Source of the DNA: Pseudomonas sp. RIT-PI-q | GTDB taxonomy: Bacteria > Pseudomonadota > Gammaproteobacteria > Pseudomonadales > Pseudomonadaceae | Assembly (NCBI RefSeq): GCF_001297125.1 | Contig: NZ_LHPC01000030.1 | Coordinates: 18,948 to 82,947 of the forward strand | Length of the DNA: 64,000 nucleotides | Reading direction: 5' to 3' | In this document: positions 26,926-36,567 of the stretch, one piece after another | Layout of the letters: each line of letters begins with the position of its first letter | How positions within the stretch are numbered: the stretch's first letter is position 1 | Notes under the pieces: generated by a model | Seen by the model: the letters and a program-made list of their open reading frames with translations, nothing else | Databases searched by the model: none | Told to the model about the DNA's origin: nothing | Translations under genes and position numbers: made by a program

Positions 26926-29900
26926 ATGAACTTCGACATCGAACCAGCCTTACCACCGCCGTTCAGACCGGACGCTCACTACCAGCACCTGACCCGCGTT
27001 ATCCCTCATTGGCTGACGCAGGCCTCCAGACAAAAACGCGATGCGCTTTCGAAAACCAAGCCACGTCTGCCCGACGCAATCAAGAATGCACCCCGCAGTC
27101 AACACGCAGAATTGAGCACATTGAATGCTCGCCACTGGACGGCTCAAAACCGGGTTGATCAGACCCTTATGCGTCTGCAGAACGCCAGTGCATTCTCCGC
27201 CCCCCTGCTTCAGGCCGCCATCAAGCAGCGTTTCAATCTGGATCTGGACGTCAGCCAGACGTTCCTGCGCCTGTACATCCCCGCGCACCTCCCTTGGCTG
27301 CGATTGAAATCCGGTGCTGCGCGCATCTGGACCGTATCGCTGCTGGATGCCGCGCTGCACAACTTCGAAAGCGCCGAAACCGAAACCGACGCCTTTGAGC
27401 CTGCGTCGACTTACATCACACCGCCCTCTTCCACCGGGCAGTTCAAAACACTGCCGCAGATTCTGCAGACGATGCCTATCGCAGCGTTCGCCCTGCTGTG
27501 CCGTGAACTCGACATCGGCGAGCGCTATAAACAGTATCTCGAAGATAACCTGGGCATCAGCAATCCAGTGGCGGCGGCGATTCTGCAACCGAACATTCGC
27601 CAGAGCCAGCAAACCGCCCTGACCGCTGCGCTGCACATGGCACAGATGCAAAACCTGCTGGATAGCGATGTCCATCGCCTGATCCTCAGCCTGGTCGACA
27701 ACCGGCCGCTTACGCGTTTGCACCGACAGCCATGGCGATGCCATGAACTGACAATCATGAATGCCCGCCTGACCGGCATTCTGCTGTTTGCTCCGGAACT
27801 GCAGCGCGCCCGCGAAGCGGTCCGGGTAGTGGCCTATATCCCTGACGACCCCGAGCATCCGATCAAGGAATACGCCTCGCCTGCTGCATTCGCCGAGGAG
27901 CTAAGCCAGCGCCTGCGCGATCCGGCCTATCAACAATTCTTCAGCCGCTTCGTAGACCATGAGGATCGCGGGTACTTCTTCGCTCAATTGAATAGCCAAC
28001 TCAGCCCCATTACCTGGCAACCGGTGCAACCTGGCGATCCGCGTCCGACCTGGAGAGAAACCCCCAACCAGCGCCCGAACCTGCAAATGGTGGCAACGCC
28101 GATCGAAGGCGACCTGTGGATTCATCTCTATCAACGCCAACTCGACAAGATCCTTAATGATGCGCGTGTCATCGCCATCTCCACCGCCACCGTCGACCGC
28201 AAAGCGCGCTGGGCGTTATGGGACTCCTTCACGGAAATCGCCTCGGCACTGCTGAACATCGCAGCCTTCATTGCGCTGCCGTTCGTGCCGTTCCTCGGCG
28301 AACTGATGCTGGCGTACATCGCGTACCAATTGCTCGACGACACCTTCGAAAGCATCGTCGATTGGGCTGAAGGCCAGACGACAGAAGCGTTCGAACATTT
28401 CATGGCGCTGGTCGAATCTGCGGTGCAACTGGGCACCTTCGCCGCGGGTGGCGCGATTGCAGTCAGCGAATTTCGCGCGGTGCTGCCGCGGGAAATCGTG
28501 CAGTTCATCGACCGCTTTAATTCAGTGAAACGACCGAATGACGACAGCCGTTACTGGAAGCCTGACCTGACGGCTTACGAGCATTCCGTCGCACTTCCAA
28601 AAGACGCGAAACCTGACGCGACGGGATTGCACCAGCATCAAGGCAAAACCCTGCTGACACTCGACGACAACCTGTACTCAGTTAAAAAGCTGACCGGTCA
28701 GCATCGCATCGAACACCCCACTCGCCCCGAGGCCTACCAACCGACCCTGAGGCACAACGACCAAGGCGCCTGGCAGACTGAACTCGATCAACCACTGACC
28801 TGGGACCAGGCCACTTTGCTGCGGCGCATCGGCCCGGACATGCAAGGTTTTTCCGCGAGCGAGCGCGAACGCATGCTGACCATCAGCGGCTGCCACGAAG
28901 ACGTCCTGCGCAAAATGCATGTGAATACCGAGCAAATGCCACCGCTGCTGGCCGACACGTTGAAACGCTTCAAGATTGACCGGAATCTTCAGACTTTCAT
29001 CGAGCAAATCGGCAGCGATCGTCCAGACGAGTACCTGAAGGCCGATCCGGTGATGCAACTGGAACTGCTCTGCGACTACGCTTTCTGGCCGGCGGATCAA
29101 GGGCTGCGACTGGTCGATCCGACAGGGAAAACCGTCTGGGAACGCGTCATTGCCGACCAACTCGTGGTACAGGTCAATCAAGCGCAACTGGACAATGGCG
29201 GCCTGATCAAAACGCTCCTGCCAACACTCGACGATGCCGGCGCGAGATCACTGCGCCGCACCCTGGCCGAGCTCACCGAAGCCAAGCGGGAAAGCCTTTT
29301 CAGCCAGCAGTACCGCCGACTCGAACACGCTGCGCGCCCCTTGGTGCAGCGAATCATCGACACCGAGCCTGGCTTGCCCACCAGCCTCGCCGAAGCGCTG
29401 CTCGACACCACCAGCGCCCAGGAACGGCAGCAACTGGAGCGAGGAACGGTGTCGAAACGCCTCACGGATCTGGCGCAAGAAGCAGGCCTGCAAGTGCGGG
29501 TGACTCGCACTTATGAAGGCCTCGAGTTGCACTCGACGCGTAACAATCTCGACACCGATCGCTTGGTGTTACACACGCTGGAGCACTTGCCTGGATGGTC
29601 GGGACAACTGCAACTGGAGATCCGCCAATACGCTCACGACGGACTGTTGATCGACCGCATCGGCAACCCCGACGCCCTTTCGCGCAAGGTTCTGGTGTTG
29701 ACCGATGCAGGCGCCTATCAAGCCTACGATGAGGCGGGCGAGCCGCTCAACAACACCGACACTCTCTATTCCAGTCTGTTGCAGGCGCTGCCCGACAGTG
29801 AGCGAATCGCCCTGAATATCAACATCGGAGAAGGCGAAAGATTCAAACAGCTAATTTGCACCCACGCCGTCAATCGTGAAATGTTGCGTGCGTTGCTGGC

Positions 29901-31890
29901 GCAACAGCCGATCCTCAAGCCCACCTATGATCCGGCGGTGATGCGTTTGCTGGGCGGGTCGGATGGCTATCGGCGGATGCCGGCCAACACGCCTTCCTTG
30001 CAAAGCCACATCTACCGGCTGTTTCCCCATCTGACACCAGAGGCACTCGAGGCCTTTGCCGAGCGATTGCAACGAAATCCCGGCGGGCCACGTGCCGAAC
30101 TCCAGCGCCTGTTCAATCAACACGCGCAATTGTTCGATGAACTGAATGCGTGGCGTGACGCGATACCGCTGTTTGTCCCGGATACGTCAATCAGATTGAG
30201 CGTCGAGCAATACGCCACGCAACGGCAAGGGCGCAGGGAGATGACAGGCCGGTTACTGGACTGCTGGCGCCGCCAGGCCACACACGACAGCGCCAATGAC
30301 GAACCGCTTTCCTTCAATTTCTCCCAGCCGATTTGGGGAGAGCTGCCCAGGCTGACCGTTGATTTCCCTCAGGTGCGCAACCTGCTGCTTGAAGGCCATC
30401 GCGCCACGCGCGGTGTGAATGATTTTTTGAAGGGATTTTCCGGACTCAATCGTCTGGCGATGCGCGATTTCGAATTGGGTCAGTTGCCGGATGCCATTGC
30501 GCGCTGGCCGCAACTCAGCGAACTGATCCTCAGCGATTGCGCAGTGACCCTCACCGAACAGAATCAGGCCACCCTTTCGGCCCTGAAGCACTTGCGCGTG
30601 CTCGATCTGTACAAAAATCCGCTCGGTGTGTCCCCCTCTCTGGAGAACATGCCTGAATTGAACTACATCGACCTTTCCAGCACCGGCCTGCACCAACTTC
30701 CCCCCGGATTGCTGACGCGGCCACGCCTGCGAACGGCCTTGCTCAATGACAACCGGATCGAGGAACTGCCGGCCGCACTTTTCAGCCTGCCCAACAAAAC
30801 CCAGGAGGGTTTCGACCTGGGAGGAAATCCGATTTCCACCGCAGGCCGTGAACGCATAAAGATTCATTTCAACCTGACTGATCGCGACTTCGGCATCTTC
30901 GCCGAACAGGCCGATATCCGGCGCCTGCAAGTGCTTTATCCGCGACTGGATCAGGAAGAGGCCAGTGCGTTCATCTACCGCCAGCCTGGGTCGCTGGCCG
31001 AGGGCCGAGTCGAACTGGCACACCTGGAAACCGAGTACGACACCTTGCGCAACGAACTGGCCGCCTGGACTGCCGACATCCCCGCGCTTCACCCGGTCAG
31101 CGGCGAACCCTTTACCCCACAGCAAGTGATGATCGAACACGCCACCCGCGATGAATTCAAACAGCGGGTGGAACGCTGCTGGCGCCGAGAGACTGACCTG
31201 GACGATTTCAATCAGGACAACGAGCCCAGCCATGAGCTGACGCTGAGCACCATCATCACCGGCGAACTGCCTGTATTGCAGGCGGACTTCAGCCATGTGT
31301 CACTGCTGTACATGCACAGTGACGCCGGACTGACCTCCGGCGCCGGGCGTTTTCTACAGAGTTTTCCTCAACTGAAGAGCCTGACCATCCGTGATTACGC
31401 ACTGCACGAAATGCCTGAAGCCCTCTTCAGAATGGGCAAGTTGACGTCGCTGGCACTGAGCGAATGTGAAATTACCCTGACCGCTCAAGCCGTGCAGGCA
31501 CTGGCGCAGCTGGAGCAACTCGACTATCTGGACCTGAGCAACAACCCGCTGGGATTGGCTCCCGACGTCAGTCAGATGCCGGATCTATCCACCCTGCTGC
31601 TGACCCATACGGGTATCACTGAACTGCCGCCGGGCCTGCTGAATCTGACACGACTGGATGTCGCCGACCTGAGTGACAACGCGATCACCCACATCCCCCA
31701 CGACATCCTGGAGCTGCCACTGGAAATCGCCGAAAGCATCAACCTGAGGGGTAATCCGCTGAATGCGCAGAGCGTGCAAACACTGATCGCTTACTTCAAA
31801 AAAACCAGCACCGATTTCGGCGTCGAAGCCGTGATCGAACAGGCTGAAATGGAGGTGTCGACTTCCGAGGACTCTGATGTCGACGAGTGA
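26926..31890 (+). CDS. Very large dermonecrotic-toxin-like protein with two LRR modules
   Basis: A 1654-residue protein. The N-terminal ~1060 residues resemble the DUF6543/dermonecrotic toxin-like region of Pseudomonas LRR proteins: FNLDLDV followed by FLRLYIP near residue 105, and a hydrophobic hairpin at about 440-515 (ALLNIAAFIALPFVPFLG). The C-terminal part is a tandem duplication of one module (about 1072-1326 and 1376-1636). Each copy has an AW-x-x-x-IP head, a CWRR motif, GELP-x-L, five to six leucine-rich repeats and a DFG / EQA end. There is no NEL-type ubiquitin ligase domain with a catalytic Cys after the LRRs. It has no signal peptide and probably needs a dedicated secretion route. 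It is inserted between argR and aruC; the ribosome site is weak. Confidence 0.75.
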   Translation: MNFDIEPALPPPFRPDAHYQHLTRVIPHWLTQASRQKRDALSKTKPRLPDAIKNAPRSQHAELSTLNARHWTAQNRVDQTLMRLQNASAFSAPLLQAAIKQRFNLDLDVSQTFLRLYIPAHLPWLRLKSGAARIWTVSLLDAALHNFESAETETDAFEPASTYITPPSSTGQFKTLPQILQTMPIAAFALLCRELDIGERYKQYLEDNLGISNPVAAAILQPNIRQSQQTALTAALHMAQMQNLLDSDVHRLILSLVDNRPLTRLHRQPWRCHELTIMNARLTGILLFAPELQRAREAVRVVAYIPDDPEHPIKEYASPAAFAEELSQRLRDPAYQQFFSRFVDHEDRGYFFAQLNSQLSPITWQPVQPGDPRPTWRETPNQRPNLQMVATPIEGDLWIHLYQRQLDKILNDARVIAISTATVDRKARWALWDSFTEIASALLNIAAFIALPFVPFLGELMLAYIAYQLLDDTFESIVDWAEGQTTEAFEHFMALVESAVQLGTFAAGGAIAVSEFRAVLPREIVQFIDRFNSVKRPNDDSRYWKPDLTAYEHSVALPKDAKPDATGLHQHQGKTLLTLDDNLYSVKKLTGQHRIEHPTRPEAYQPTLRHNDQGAWQTELDQPLTWDQATLLRRIGPDMQGFSASERERMLTISGCHEDVLRKMHVNTEQMPPLLADTLKRFKIDRNLQTFIEQIGSDRPDEYLKADPVMQLELLCDYAFWPADQGLRLVDPTGKTVWERVIADQLVVQVNQAQLDNGGLIKTLLPTLDDAGARSLRRTLAELTEAKRESLFSQQYRRLEHAARPLVQRIIDTEPGLPTSLAEALLDTTSAQERQQLERGTVSKRLTDLAQEAGLQVRVTRTYEGLELHSTRNNLDTDRLVLHTLEHLPGWSGQLQLEIRQYAHDGLLIDRIGNPDALSRKVLVLTDAGAYQAYDEAGEPLNNTDTLYSSLLQALPDSERIALNINIGEGERFKQLICTHAVNREMLRALLAQQPILKPTYDPAVMRLLGGSDGYRRMPANTPSLQSHIYRLFPHLTPEALEAFAERLQRNPGGPRAELQRLFNQHAQLFDELNAWRDAIPLFVPDTSIRLSVEQYATQRQGRREMTGRLLDCWRRQATHDSANDEPLSFNFSQPIWGELPRLTVDFPQVRNLLLEGHRATRGVNDFLKGFSGLNRLAMRDFELGQLPDAIARWPQLSELILSDCAVTLTEQNQATLSALKHLRVLDLYKNPLGVSPSLENMPELNYIDLSSTGLHQLPPGLLTRPRLRTALLNDNRIEELPAALFSLPNKTQEGFDLGGNPISTAGRERIKIHFNLTDRDFGIFAEQADIRRLQVLYPRLDQEEASAFIYRQPGSLAEGRVELAHLETEYDTLRNELAAWTADIPALHPVSGEPFTPQQVMIEHATRDEFKQRVERCWRRETDLDDFNQDNEPSHELTLSTIITGELPVLQADFSHVSLLYMHSDAGLTSGAGRFLQSFPQLKSLTIRDYALHEMPEALFRMGKLTSLALSECEITLTAQAVQALAQLEQLDYLDLSNNPLGLAPDVSQMPDLSTLLLTHTGITELPPGLLNLTRLDVADLSDNAITHIPHDILELPLEIAESINLRGNPLNAQSVQTLIAYFKKTSTDFGVEAVIEQAEMEVSTSEDSDVDE

Positions 31891-31902
31891 CCGGCGCCAG
31901 CC

Positions 31903-32883
31903 TTAACCGCGCTCCGACGGCACCGACGACAATTCGAACGGACTGCTGCTGCGCCGCTGGTTGCGATCTTCGCGCGGCGTGGCGCCGAAGAAGTTGCGGT
32001 AGGCGCTGGAGAAGTGCGGCCCCGAGGAGAAGCCACACGACAGGCCGATCTGGATGATCGACTTGCTGGTTTGCATCAACATCTGCCGGGCCTTGTTCAG
32101 GCGCAGTTCCAGGTAATACTGGCTCGGCACGCGGTTGAGGTATTGCTTGAAGATGCGTTCCAACTGCCGACGGGACACGCACACGTGCTGGGCGATTTCG
32201 TCGGTGGTCAGCGGTTCTTCGATGTTGGCTTCCATCAGCAACACCGCTTGGGTGAGCTTCGGATGGCTGGAACCGAGGCGGTTTTGCAGCGGAATGCGTT
32301 GGCGTTCGCCGCCTTCGCGGATGCGCTCGACCACCAGTTCTTCGGAGACCGCGCCCGCCAGTTCGGCGCCGTGATCACGGGCCAGCACCGCCAACAGCAA
32401 GTCGAGTACCGACAAGCCACCGCAGGCCGTCAGGCGATCACGATCCCAGTCGAACAGATGACTGGTGGCGATGACTTTCGGAAAGCGTTCGGCGAAATCG
32501 TCCTGCCAGCGCCAGTGCACAGCAGCGCGGTAACCGTCGAGCAAACCGAGTTGCGCCAACGGGTAAACACCGGCCGACAAACCGCCGATCACGCAACCGG
32601 CACGCACCAATTGCTTGAGCGAACTGCTGAGCGCCGGCGCAAGCGAGGTCGGCGGCTCATCGGCGAGCAGGAACAGTTTCTGGAAGTTTTCGAGTTTGCC
32701 GGCCCACGGTTCACCCGGCAATTGCCAGGCGCCTTCGGCTGGCGGTTCGGCCTGCAAGAACGACAGTTCGTAGACCACGTCCGGATGCACACGCTGGGCA
32801 ACACGCAAGGCCTCCTCAGCCAGCGCAAGCGTCAGTGCTTTAGTGCTGGGCCAAATCAGGAAACCAATTCGATGGGCAGTCAT
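31903..32883 (-). CDS. argR: Arginine-responsive AraC-family regulator ArgR
   Basis: A 326-residue GlxA-type regulator. The N-terminal DJ-1/PfpI-like domain has VIGGLSAGVYPLAQLGLLDG. The C-terminal AraC HTH pair has DEIAQHVCVSRRQLERIFKQYL and IIQIGLSCGFSSGPHFSSAYRNFFG. It is the arginine-sensing activator/repressor of pseudomonads, controlling aot and aru. The ATG at 32883 (MTAHRIGFLIWP) fits the family start; a longer frame to 32928 is open. It lies beside aotP. Confidence 0.93.
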   Translation of the reverse strand: MTAHRIGFLIWPSTKALTLALAEEALRVAQRVHPDVVYELSFLQAEPPAEGAWQLPGEPWAGKLENFQKLFLLADEPPTSLAPALSSSLKQLVRAGCVIGGLSAGVYPLAQLGLLDGYRAAVHWRWQDDFAERFPKVIATSHLFDWDRDRLTACGGLSVLDLLLAVLARDHGAELAGAVSEELVVERIREGGERQRIPLQNRLGSSHPKLTQAVLLMEANIEEPLTTDEIAQHVCVSRRQLERIFKQYLNRVPSQYYLELRLNKARQMLMQTSKSIIQIGLSCGFSSGPHFSSAYRNFFGATPREDRNQRRSSSPFELSSVPSERG

Positions 32884-33000
32884 GGCGGGCAATCCGAAAC
32901 GAAGAACAGTGATGAAGGCATGGGCCAATGCTAGCCCGTAAATGAACGCAAATCCCGAAACCGGCCCCGACCAACTGTGGGAACTGACTTGCCTCCCCCC

Positions 33001-33098
33001 TGTAGGAGCTGTCGAGTGAAACGAGGCTGCGATCTTTTGATCCTGGCTTTTTAAAAGATCAAAAGATCGCAGCCTCGTTTCACTCGACAGCTCCTACA
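33001..33098. repeat. Long perfect palindrome (42-base arms) between argR and aotP
   Basis: The arms 33001-33042 and 33057-33098 are exact reverse complements. They begin TGTAGGAGCTGTCGAGTG and end at the loop with GATCTTTTGATC. The loop is 14 bases. This is a different repeat family from the REP pairs above. The 302-base gap (32884-33185) contains nothing else that I can identify except the presumed argR promoter. Confidence 0.85.
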
Positions 33099-33185
33099 GG
33101 GGATCCGACAAGTCCGCTCCGGGATTGGGGCCGGCTTCTGGATTGCGAAGCATGCACTATCCCGGTGCGCAACGGGAGTTCGGTT

Positions 33186-33950
33186 TCACTTGAGACTGCC
33201 CGAGAGGAATTGCTGCAAACGCTCGGACTGTGGATTGACCAGTACCTCGCGCGGGTTGCCGCTTTCTTCGACCACGCCTTTGTGCAGGAACACCAACTGG
33301 TTCGACACTTCGCGGGCGAAGCCCATTTCGTGCGTGACCACGACCATGGTCCGGCCTTCCAGCGCCAGGGCTTGCATCACCTTCAGCACGTCGCCAACCA
33401 GTTCCGGGTCGAGGGCCGAGGTCGGTTCGTCGAACAGCATCACCTCGGGTTCCATCGCCAGCGCACGGGCAATCGCCACACGCTGTTGTTCGCCGCCAGA
33501 CATGTGGCCCGGGTAAGCGTCTTTGCGATGAGCCACGCCGACCTTGTTCAGGTAGTGCTCGGCCTTCTCGCGGGCTTCGGCCTTGGACATGCCGAGGACG
33601 TGGACCGGCGCTTCCATGATGTTTTCCAGCGCGGTCATGTGCGACCACAAGTTGAAATGCTGGAACACCATCGACAGGCGCGAACGCATGCGCTGCAGCT
33701 GTTTCGGGTCGGCGGCTTTCAGCGCGCCGTCCTTGTTGGCGACCAGTTTCAGCTCTTCGTTATTGAGCAGAATCTTGCCCGCGTGCGGCTGCTCCAGCAG
33801 GTTGATGCAGCGCAGGAAGGTACTTTTGCCGGAGCCACTGGAGCCGATGATGCTGATCACATCGCCAGCCGCCGCTTTCAGGGACACGCCCTTGAGCACT
33901 TCGTGACTGCCATAGCGTTTATGCAGGTCTTGGACTTCAAGTTTGTACAT
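33186..33950 (-). CDS. aotP: Arginine/ornithine ABC transporter ATP-binding protein AotP
   Basis: A 254-residue ABC ATPase. Walker A is GSSGSGKST, the signature is MSGGEQQRVA, Walker B is VMLFDEPTSAL, and the switch His is in VVTHEMGFA. It energises the AotJQM importer. The ATG at 33950 (MYKLEVQ) matches HisP/AotP starts. It is the last gene of the aot operon; the desuccinylase-like gene lies 27 bases upstream. Confidence 0.95.
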   Translation of the reverse strand: MYKLEVQDLHKRYGSHEVLKGVSLKAAAGDVISIIGSSGSGKSTFLRCINLLEQPHAGKILLNNEELKLVANKDGALKAADPKQLQRMRSRLSMVFQHFNLWSHMTALENIMEAPVHVLGMSKAEAREKAEHYLNKVGVAHRKDAYPGHMSGGEQQRVAIARALAMEPEVMLFDEPTSALDPELVGDVLKVMQALALEGRTMVVVTHEMGFAREVSNQLVFLHKGVVEESGNPREVLVNPQSERLQQFLSGSLK

Positions 33951-33977
33951 GCGGTCGGTTCTCACAAAAACAGTCAG

Positions 33978-35090
33978 TCAGTCGTTGAGCAAGCGCCCGT
34001 GACGCAGCGCTTCGCGCCCCGCCACCTTGGCCAGCCAGAAACCGGGTTGGGCATAACGCAGCCGTTCAATGGCAAACAGCACCCCGGACGTACCAGCACA
34101 CACCGTGCTGACCCGATCCGATAACGGATCGATCACTTCGAAAATCTCGTCGCCGGCCTCGATCCACTCACCGGGTTTACGCAAAAAGCTGATCACGCCA
34201 GGGTGCGGCGCGAACAGCAATTCGGTGCCTTCGAACGGCATGCCTTCGCACGCGTCTTGCGCAGGTTTGGGCCATTCGCCGCTGATCAACCCTTGCTCGG
34301 CGAGGAACGCCAGAATGCCTTCGGCGTGGAACTCAGCCTGGGTACGACCGGTGTCGGCCTGCCCGCCCAGCTCAATGGTCGTCGCCAGGCAGGCCAGTGG
34401 AATTTGCGCGTCCGGGAACAGGCGCGACAAACGCAACCACGGCAGTGAACAGGCTTCATCAAAGGAACTGCCGCCGGAATCTTCCGCCAGCAGCCCAACC
34501 TTGACGTCGAGGTGCGCGGCGAGCGAACGCCATTGCGGCCAGTGTTGCGGCAACGCGTACATGTGCAGCGCCGCTTCGGCATCGCAATGCAAGTCCAGCA
34601 CCACGTCGGCGGTGCAGGCATGGCTGAGCAAGATGCGCTGCATGCCTTGCAACTGACTGGCGGCCGGTGGCAATGCGGCGAGCACATCGCTCATGGCTTG
34701 GCGGATCAAACGGATATTGGCGTGCGGATCATCGCCCAGGTGCCCGTCCAGCTCGGCGGCCACTGGCGCACTGAGCTCGACGAAATCCCGGTTGAAGTTC
34801 TTGCCGCTGCCCGCTTCGAAACGCCCTTGATGATTGCCTTGCAGCAGTTGACCGAGGCCCAGTGGGTTGGCCACTGGCACCAGCTCGATCACACCATTGA
34901 GCAAGCCTTGGGATTCGAGTTCGGCCAGGCGCTTTTTCAGCTCCCAGGCCGTGCGCATCCCCGGCAGTTCATCGGCGTGCAGGCTGGCCTGAATGTAGGC
35001 CTTGCGCTCGCCAGCTCCGAAGCGGAACACCGAAATCTGGCGCTCGCTGCCCAGGTGGCTCCACGGCAATGCATGATCGATGCGTTCCAT
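33978..35090 (-). CDS. Succinylglutamate desuccinylase/aspartoacylase family protein
   Basis: A 370-residue M14-type deacylase homologue. ASLHADELPGM gives the His-x-x-Glu pair, GKNFNRDFVEL is in the middle, and LDLHCDAEAALHMY is the second zinc segment. The C-terminal lipoyl-like region contains AGDEIFEVIDPLSD. It lies between aotM (1 base) and aotP (27 bases), so it is a member of the transporter operon; the same position is occupied by PA0891 in P. aeruginosa. The substrate is unknown but presumably an acylated amino acid. Confidence 0.85.
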   Translation of the reverse strand: MERIDHALPWSHLGSERQISVFRFGAGERKAYIQASLHADELPGMRTAWELKKRLAELESQGLLNGVIELVPVANPLGLGQLLQGNHQGRFEAGSGKNFNRDFVELSAPVAAELDGHLGDDPHANIRLIRQAMSDVLAALPPAASQLQGMQRILLSHACTADVVLDLHCDAEAALHMYALPQHWPQWRSLAAHLDVKVGLLAEDSGGSSFDEACSLPWLRLSRLFPDAQIPLACLATTIELGGQADTGRTQAEFHAEGILAFLAEQGLISGEWPKPAQDACEGMPFEGTELLFAPHPGVISFLRKPGEWIEAGDEIFEVIDPLSDRVSTVCAGTSGVLFAIERLRYAQPGFWLAKVAGREALRHGRLLND

Positions 35091-35091
35091 A

Positions 35092-35790
35092 TCAGTGCTT
35101 CCGCGGGGCCAGATAGCCCAGCCAGCGGCGCTCGGCCAGTTTGAACAGCTTCACCAGAATGAAGGTCAGGCACAGGTAGAACACGCCGGCGGTGATGTAG
35201 GCCTCGAACGGCAAGTAGAACTGAGCGTTGACCGTGCGCGCGGCACCGGTGATGTCGATCAGGGTCACGATGGACGCCAGACTGGTGGTCTGCAGCATCA
35301 TGATCACTTCGTTGCTGTACTGCGGCAGCGCTCGACGCAGGGCCGATGGCAACAGGATGCGCTTGTACATTTTGTAGCGCGACATGCCCATGGCCTTGGC
35401 GGCTTCGATCTCACCGTTCGGCGTGGCTCGCAGGCTGCCGGCGATGATTTCGGCGGTGTAGGCGCTGGTGTTGATCGCAAAAGCGAGGCACGCACAGAAC
35501 GTCGCACTCGACAGCCACGGCCACAAGAAACTTTCACGCACCGCTTCGAATTGCGCCAGGCCGTAGTAGATCAAAAACAGCTGCACCAGCATCGGCGTGC
35601 CGCGGATCACGTAGGTGTAGAGCCAGGCGCTCATGTTGACGGCCGCATTCTTCGAGACGCGCATCAAGCCCAGCGGCAAGGCGCACAGCAGGCCGAAAAA
35701 CAGCGACAGCGCGAGCAATTTGAGGGTGGTCACCAGGCCGCCGAAGTACAGCGGCAAGGCCTCCCAAATGACGTTGTAGTCGAAGATCAT
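35092..35790 (-). CDS. aotM: Arginine/ornithine ABC transporter permease AotM
   Basis: A 232-residue HisM-type inner-membrane permease. It has about five hydrophobic segments and the ATPase-contact loop GSLRATPNGEIEAAKAMG. The ATG overlaps the aotQ stop as ATGA (35787-35790), indicating coupled translation. It pairs with AotQ to form the channel. Confidence 0.93.
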   Translation of the reverse strand: MIFDYNVIWEALPLYFGGLVTTLKLLALSLFFGLLCALPLGLMRVSKNAAVNMSAWLYTYVIRGTPMLVQLFLIYYGLAQFEAVRESFLWPWLSSATFCACLAFAINTSAYTAEIIAGSLRATPNGEIEAAKAMGMSRYKMYKRILLPSALRRALPQYSNEVIMMLQTTSLASIVTLIDITGAARTVNAQFYLPFEAYITAGVFYLCLTFILVKLFKLAERRWLGYLAPRKH

Positions 35791-36476
35791 AGATCAGCCG
35801 CCCTTACGCCTACCGAGTAGCGCTTCTCAAGGTGACGCAATGCCAGCAACGAGACGCTGGTGATCACCAGGTACATCGCCGCCACTGCGAGGAAGAAGGT
35901 GAAAGGCTCGCGGGTGGCATCTGCCGCCTGCTTGGCCTTGAACATCATGTCTTGCAGCCCCACCACCGAAATCAGCGCGGTGGCCTTGGTCAGTACCAGC
36001 CAGTTGTTGGTAAAACCCGGAATCGCCAGACGAATCATCTGCGGCACCAACACCCGGAAGAACACCTGGAAACTGCTCATGCCGTACGCCATGCCTGCTT
36101 CGGCCTGACCCTTGGGGATCGCCATAAAGGCGCCACGGAAGGTTTCCGACAGGTACGCACCGAAGATGAAACCCAGGGTGCCAATACCGGCGGCCAACGG
36201 GTTGAGGTCGATGTAGTCGTCAAAACCGAGCATCGGCGCAACGCGGTTGAGCAGGTCCTGACCACCGTAGAAAATCAGCAGGATCAGCACCAGATCGGGA
36301 ATCCCGCGGATCACCGTGGAATACAGGTCGCCCAGCCAGGCCAGCCAGCGGATCGGGGACAGACGCAGCGCAACGCCGATCAGACCCAGAACAATGGCCA
36401 GGACCATGGACGACAAGGCGAGCTGAAGCGTCAGCCATGCGCCATCGAGGATGACAGCCCCGTAGCCTTTCAACAT
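35787..36476 (-). CDS. aotQ: Arginine/ornithine ABC transporter permease AotQ
   Basis: A 229-residue HisQ-type permease starting MLKGYGAVILDGAWLTLQLA. It has five hydrophobic segments and the EAA-like loop AIPKGQAEAGMAYGMS. It is the first permease of the aot operon. The 91-base gap to aotJ contains a terminator-like hairpin. Confidence 0.93.
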   Translation of the reverse strand: MLKGYGAVILDGAWLTLQLALSSMVLAIVLGLIGVALRLSPIRWLAWLGDLYSTVIRGIPDLVLILLIFYGGQDLLNRVAPMLGFDDYIDLNPLAAGIGTLGFIFGAYLSETFRGAFMAIPKGQAEAGMAYGMSSFQVFFRVLVPQMIRLAIPGFTNNWLVLTKATALISVVGLQDMMFKAKQAADATREPFTFFLAVAAMYLVITSVSLLALRHLEKRYSVGVRAADL

Positions 36477-36501
36477 GATTCAGGTCCTCGAAAGTTGGGA
36501 T

Positions 36502-36546
36502 GAAAAAATGGCGCAAACCTCAGTGATCCTGTTGCTTGCGCCATTT
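36502..36546 (-). terminator. Terminator-like hairpin between aotJ and aotQ
   Basis: AAATGGCGCAA and TTGCGCCATTT form an 11-base stem with a 19-base loop. On the minus strand it is followed by a short T-run. It would let more binding protein than permease be made from one operon. Confidence 0.6.
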
Positions 36547-36567
36547 CGGACTTGTCGCCGGGACGTG

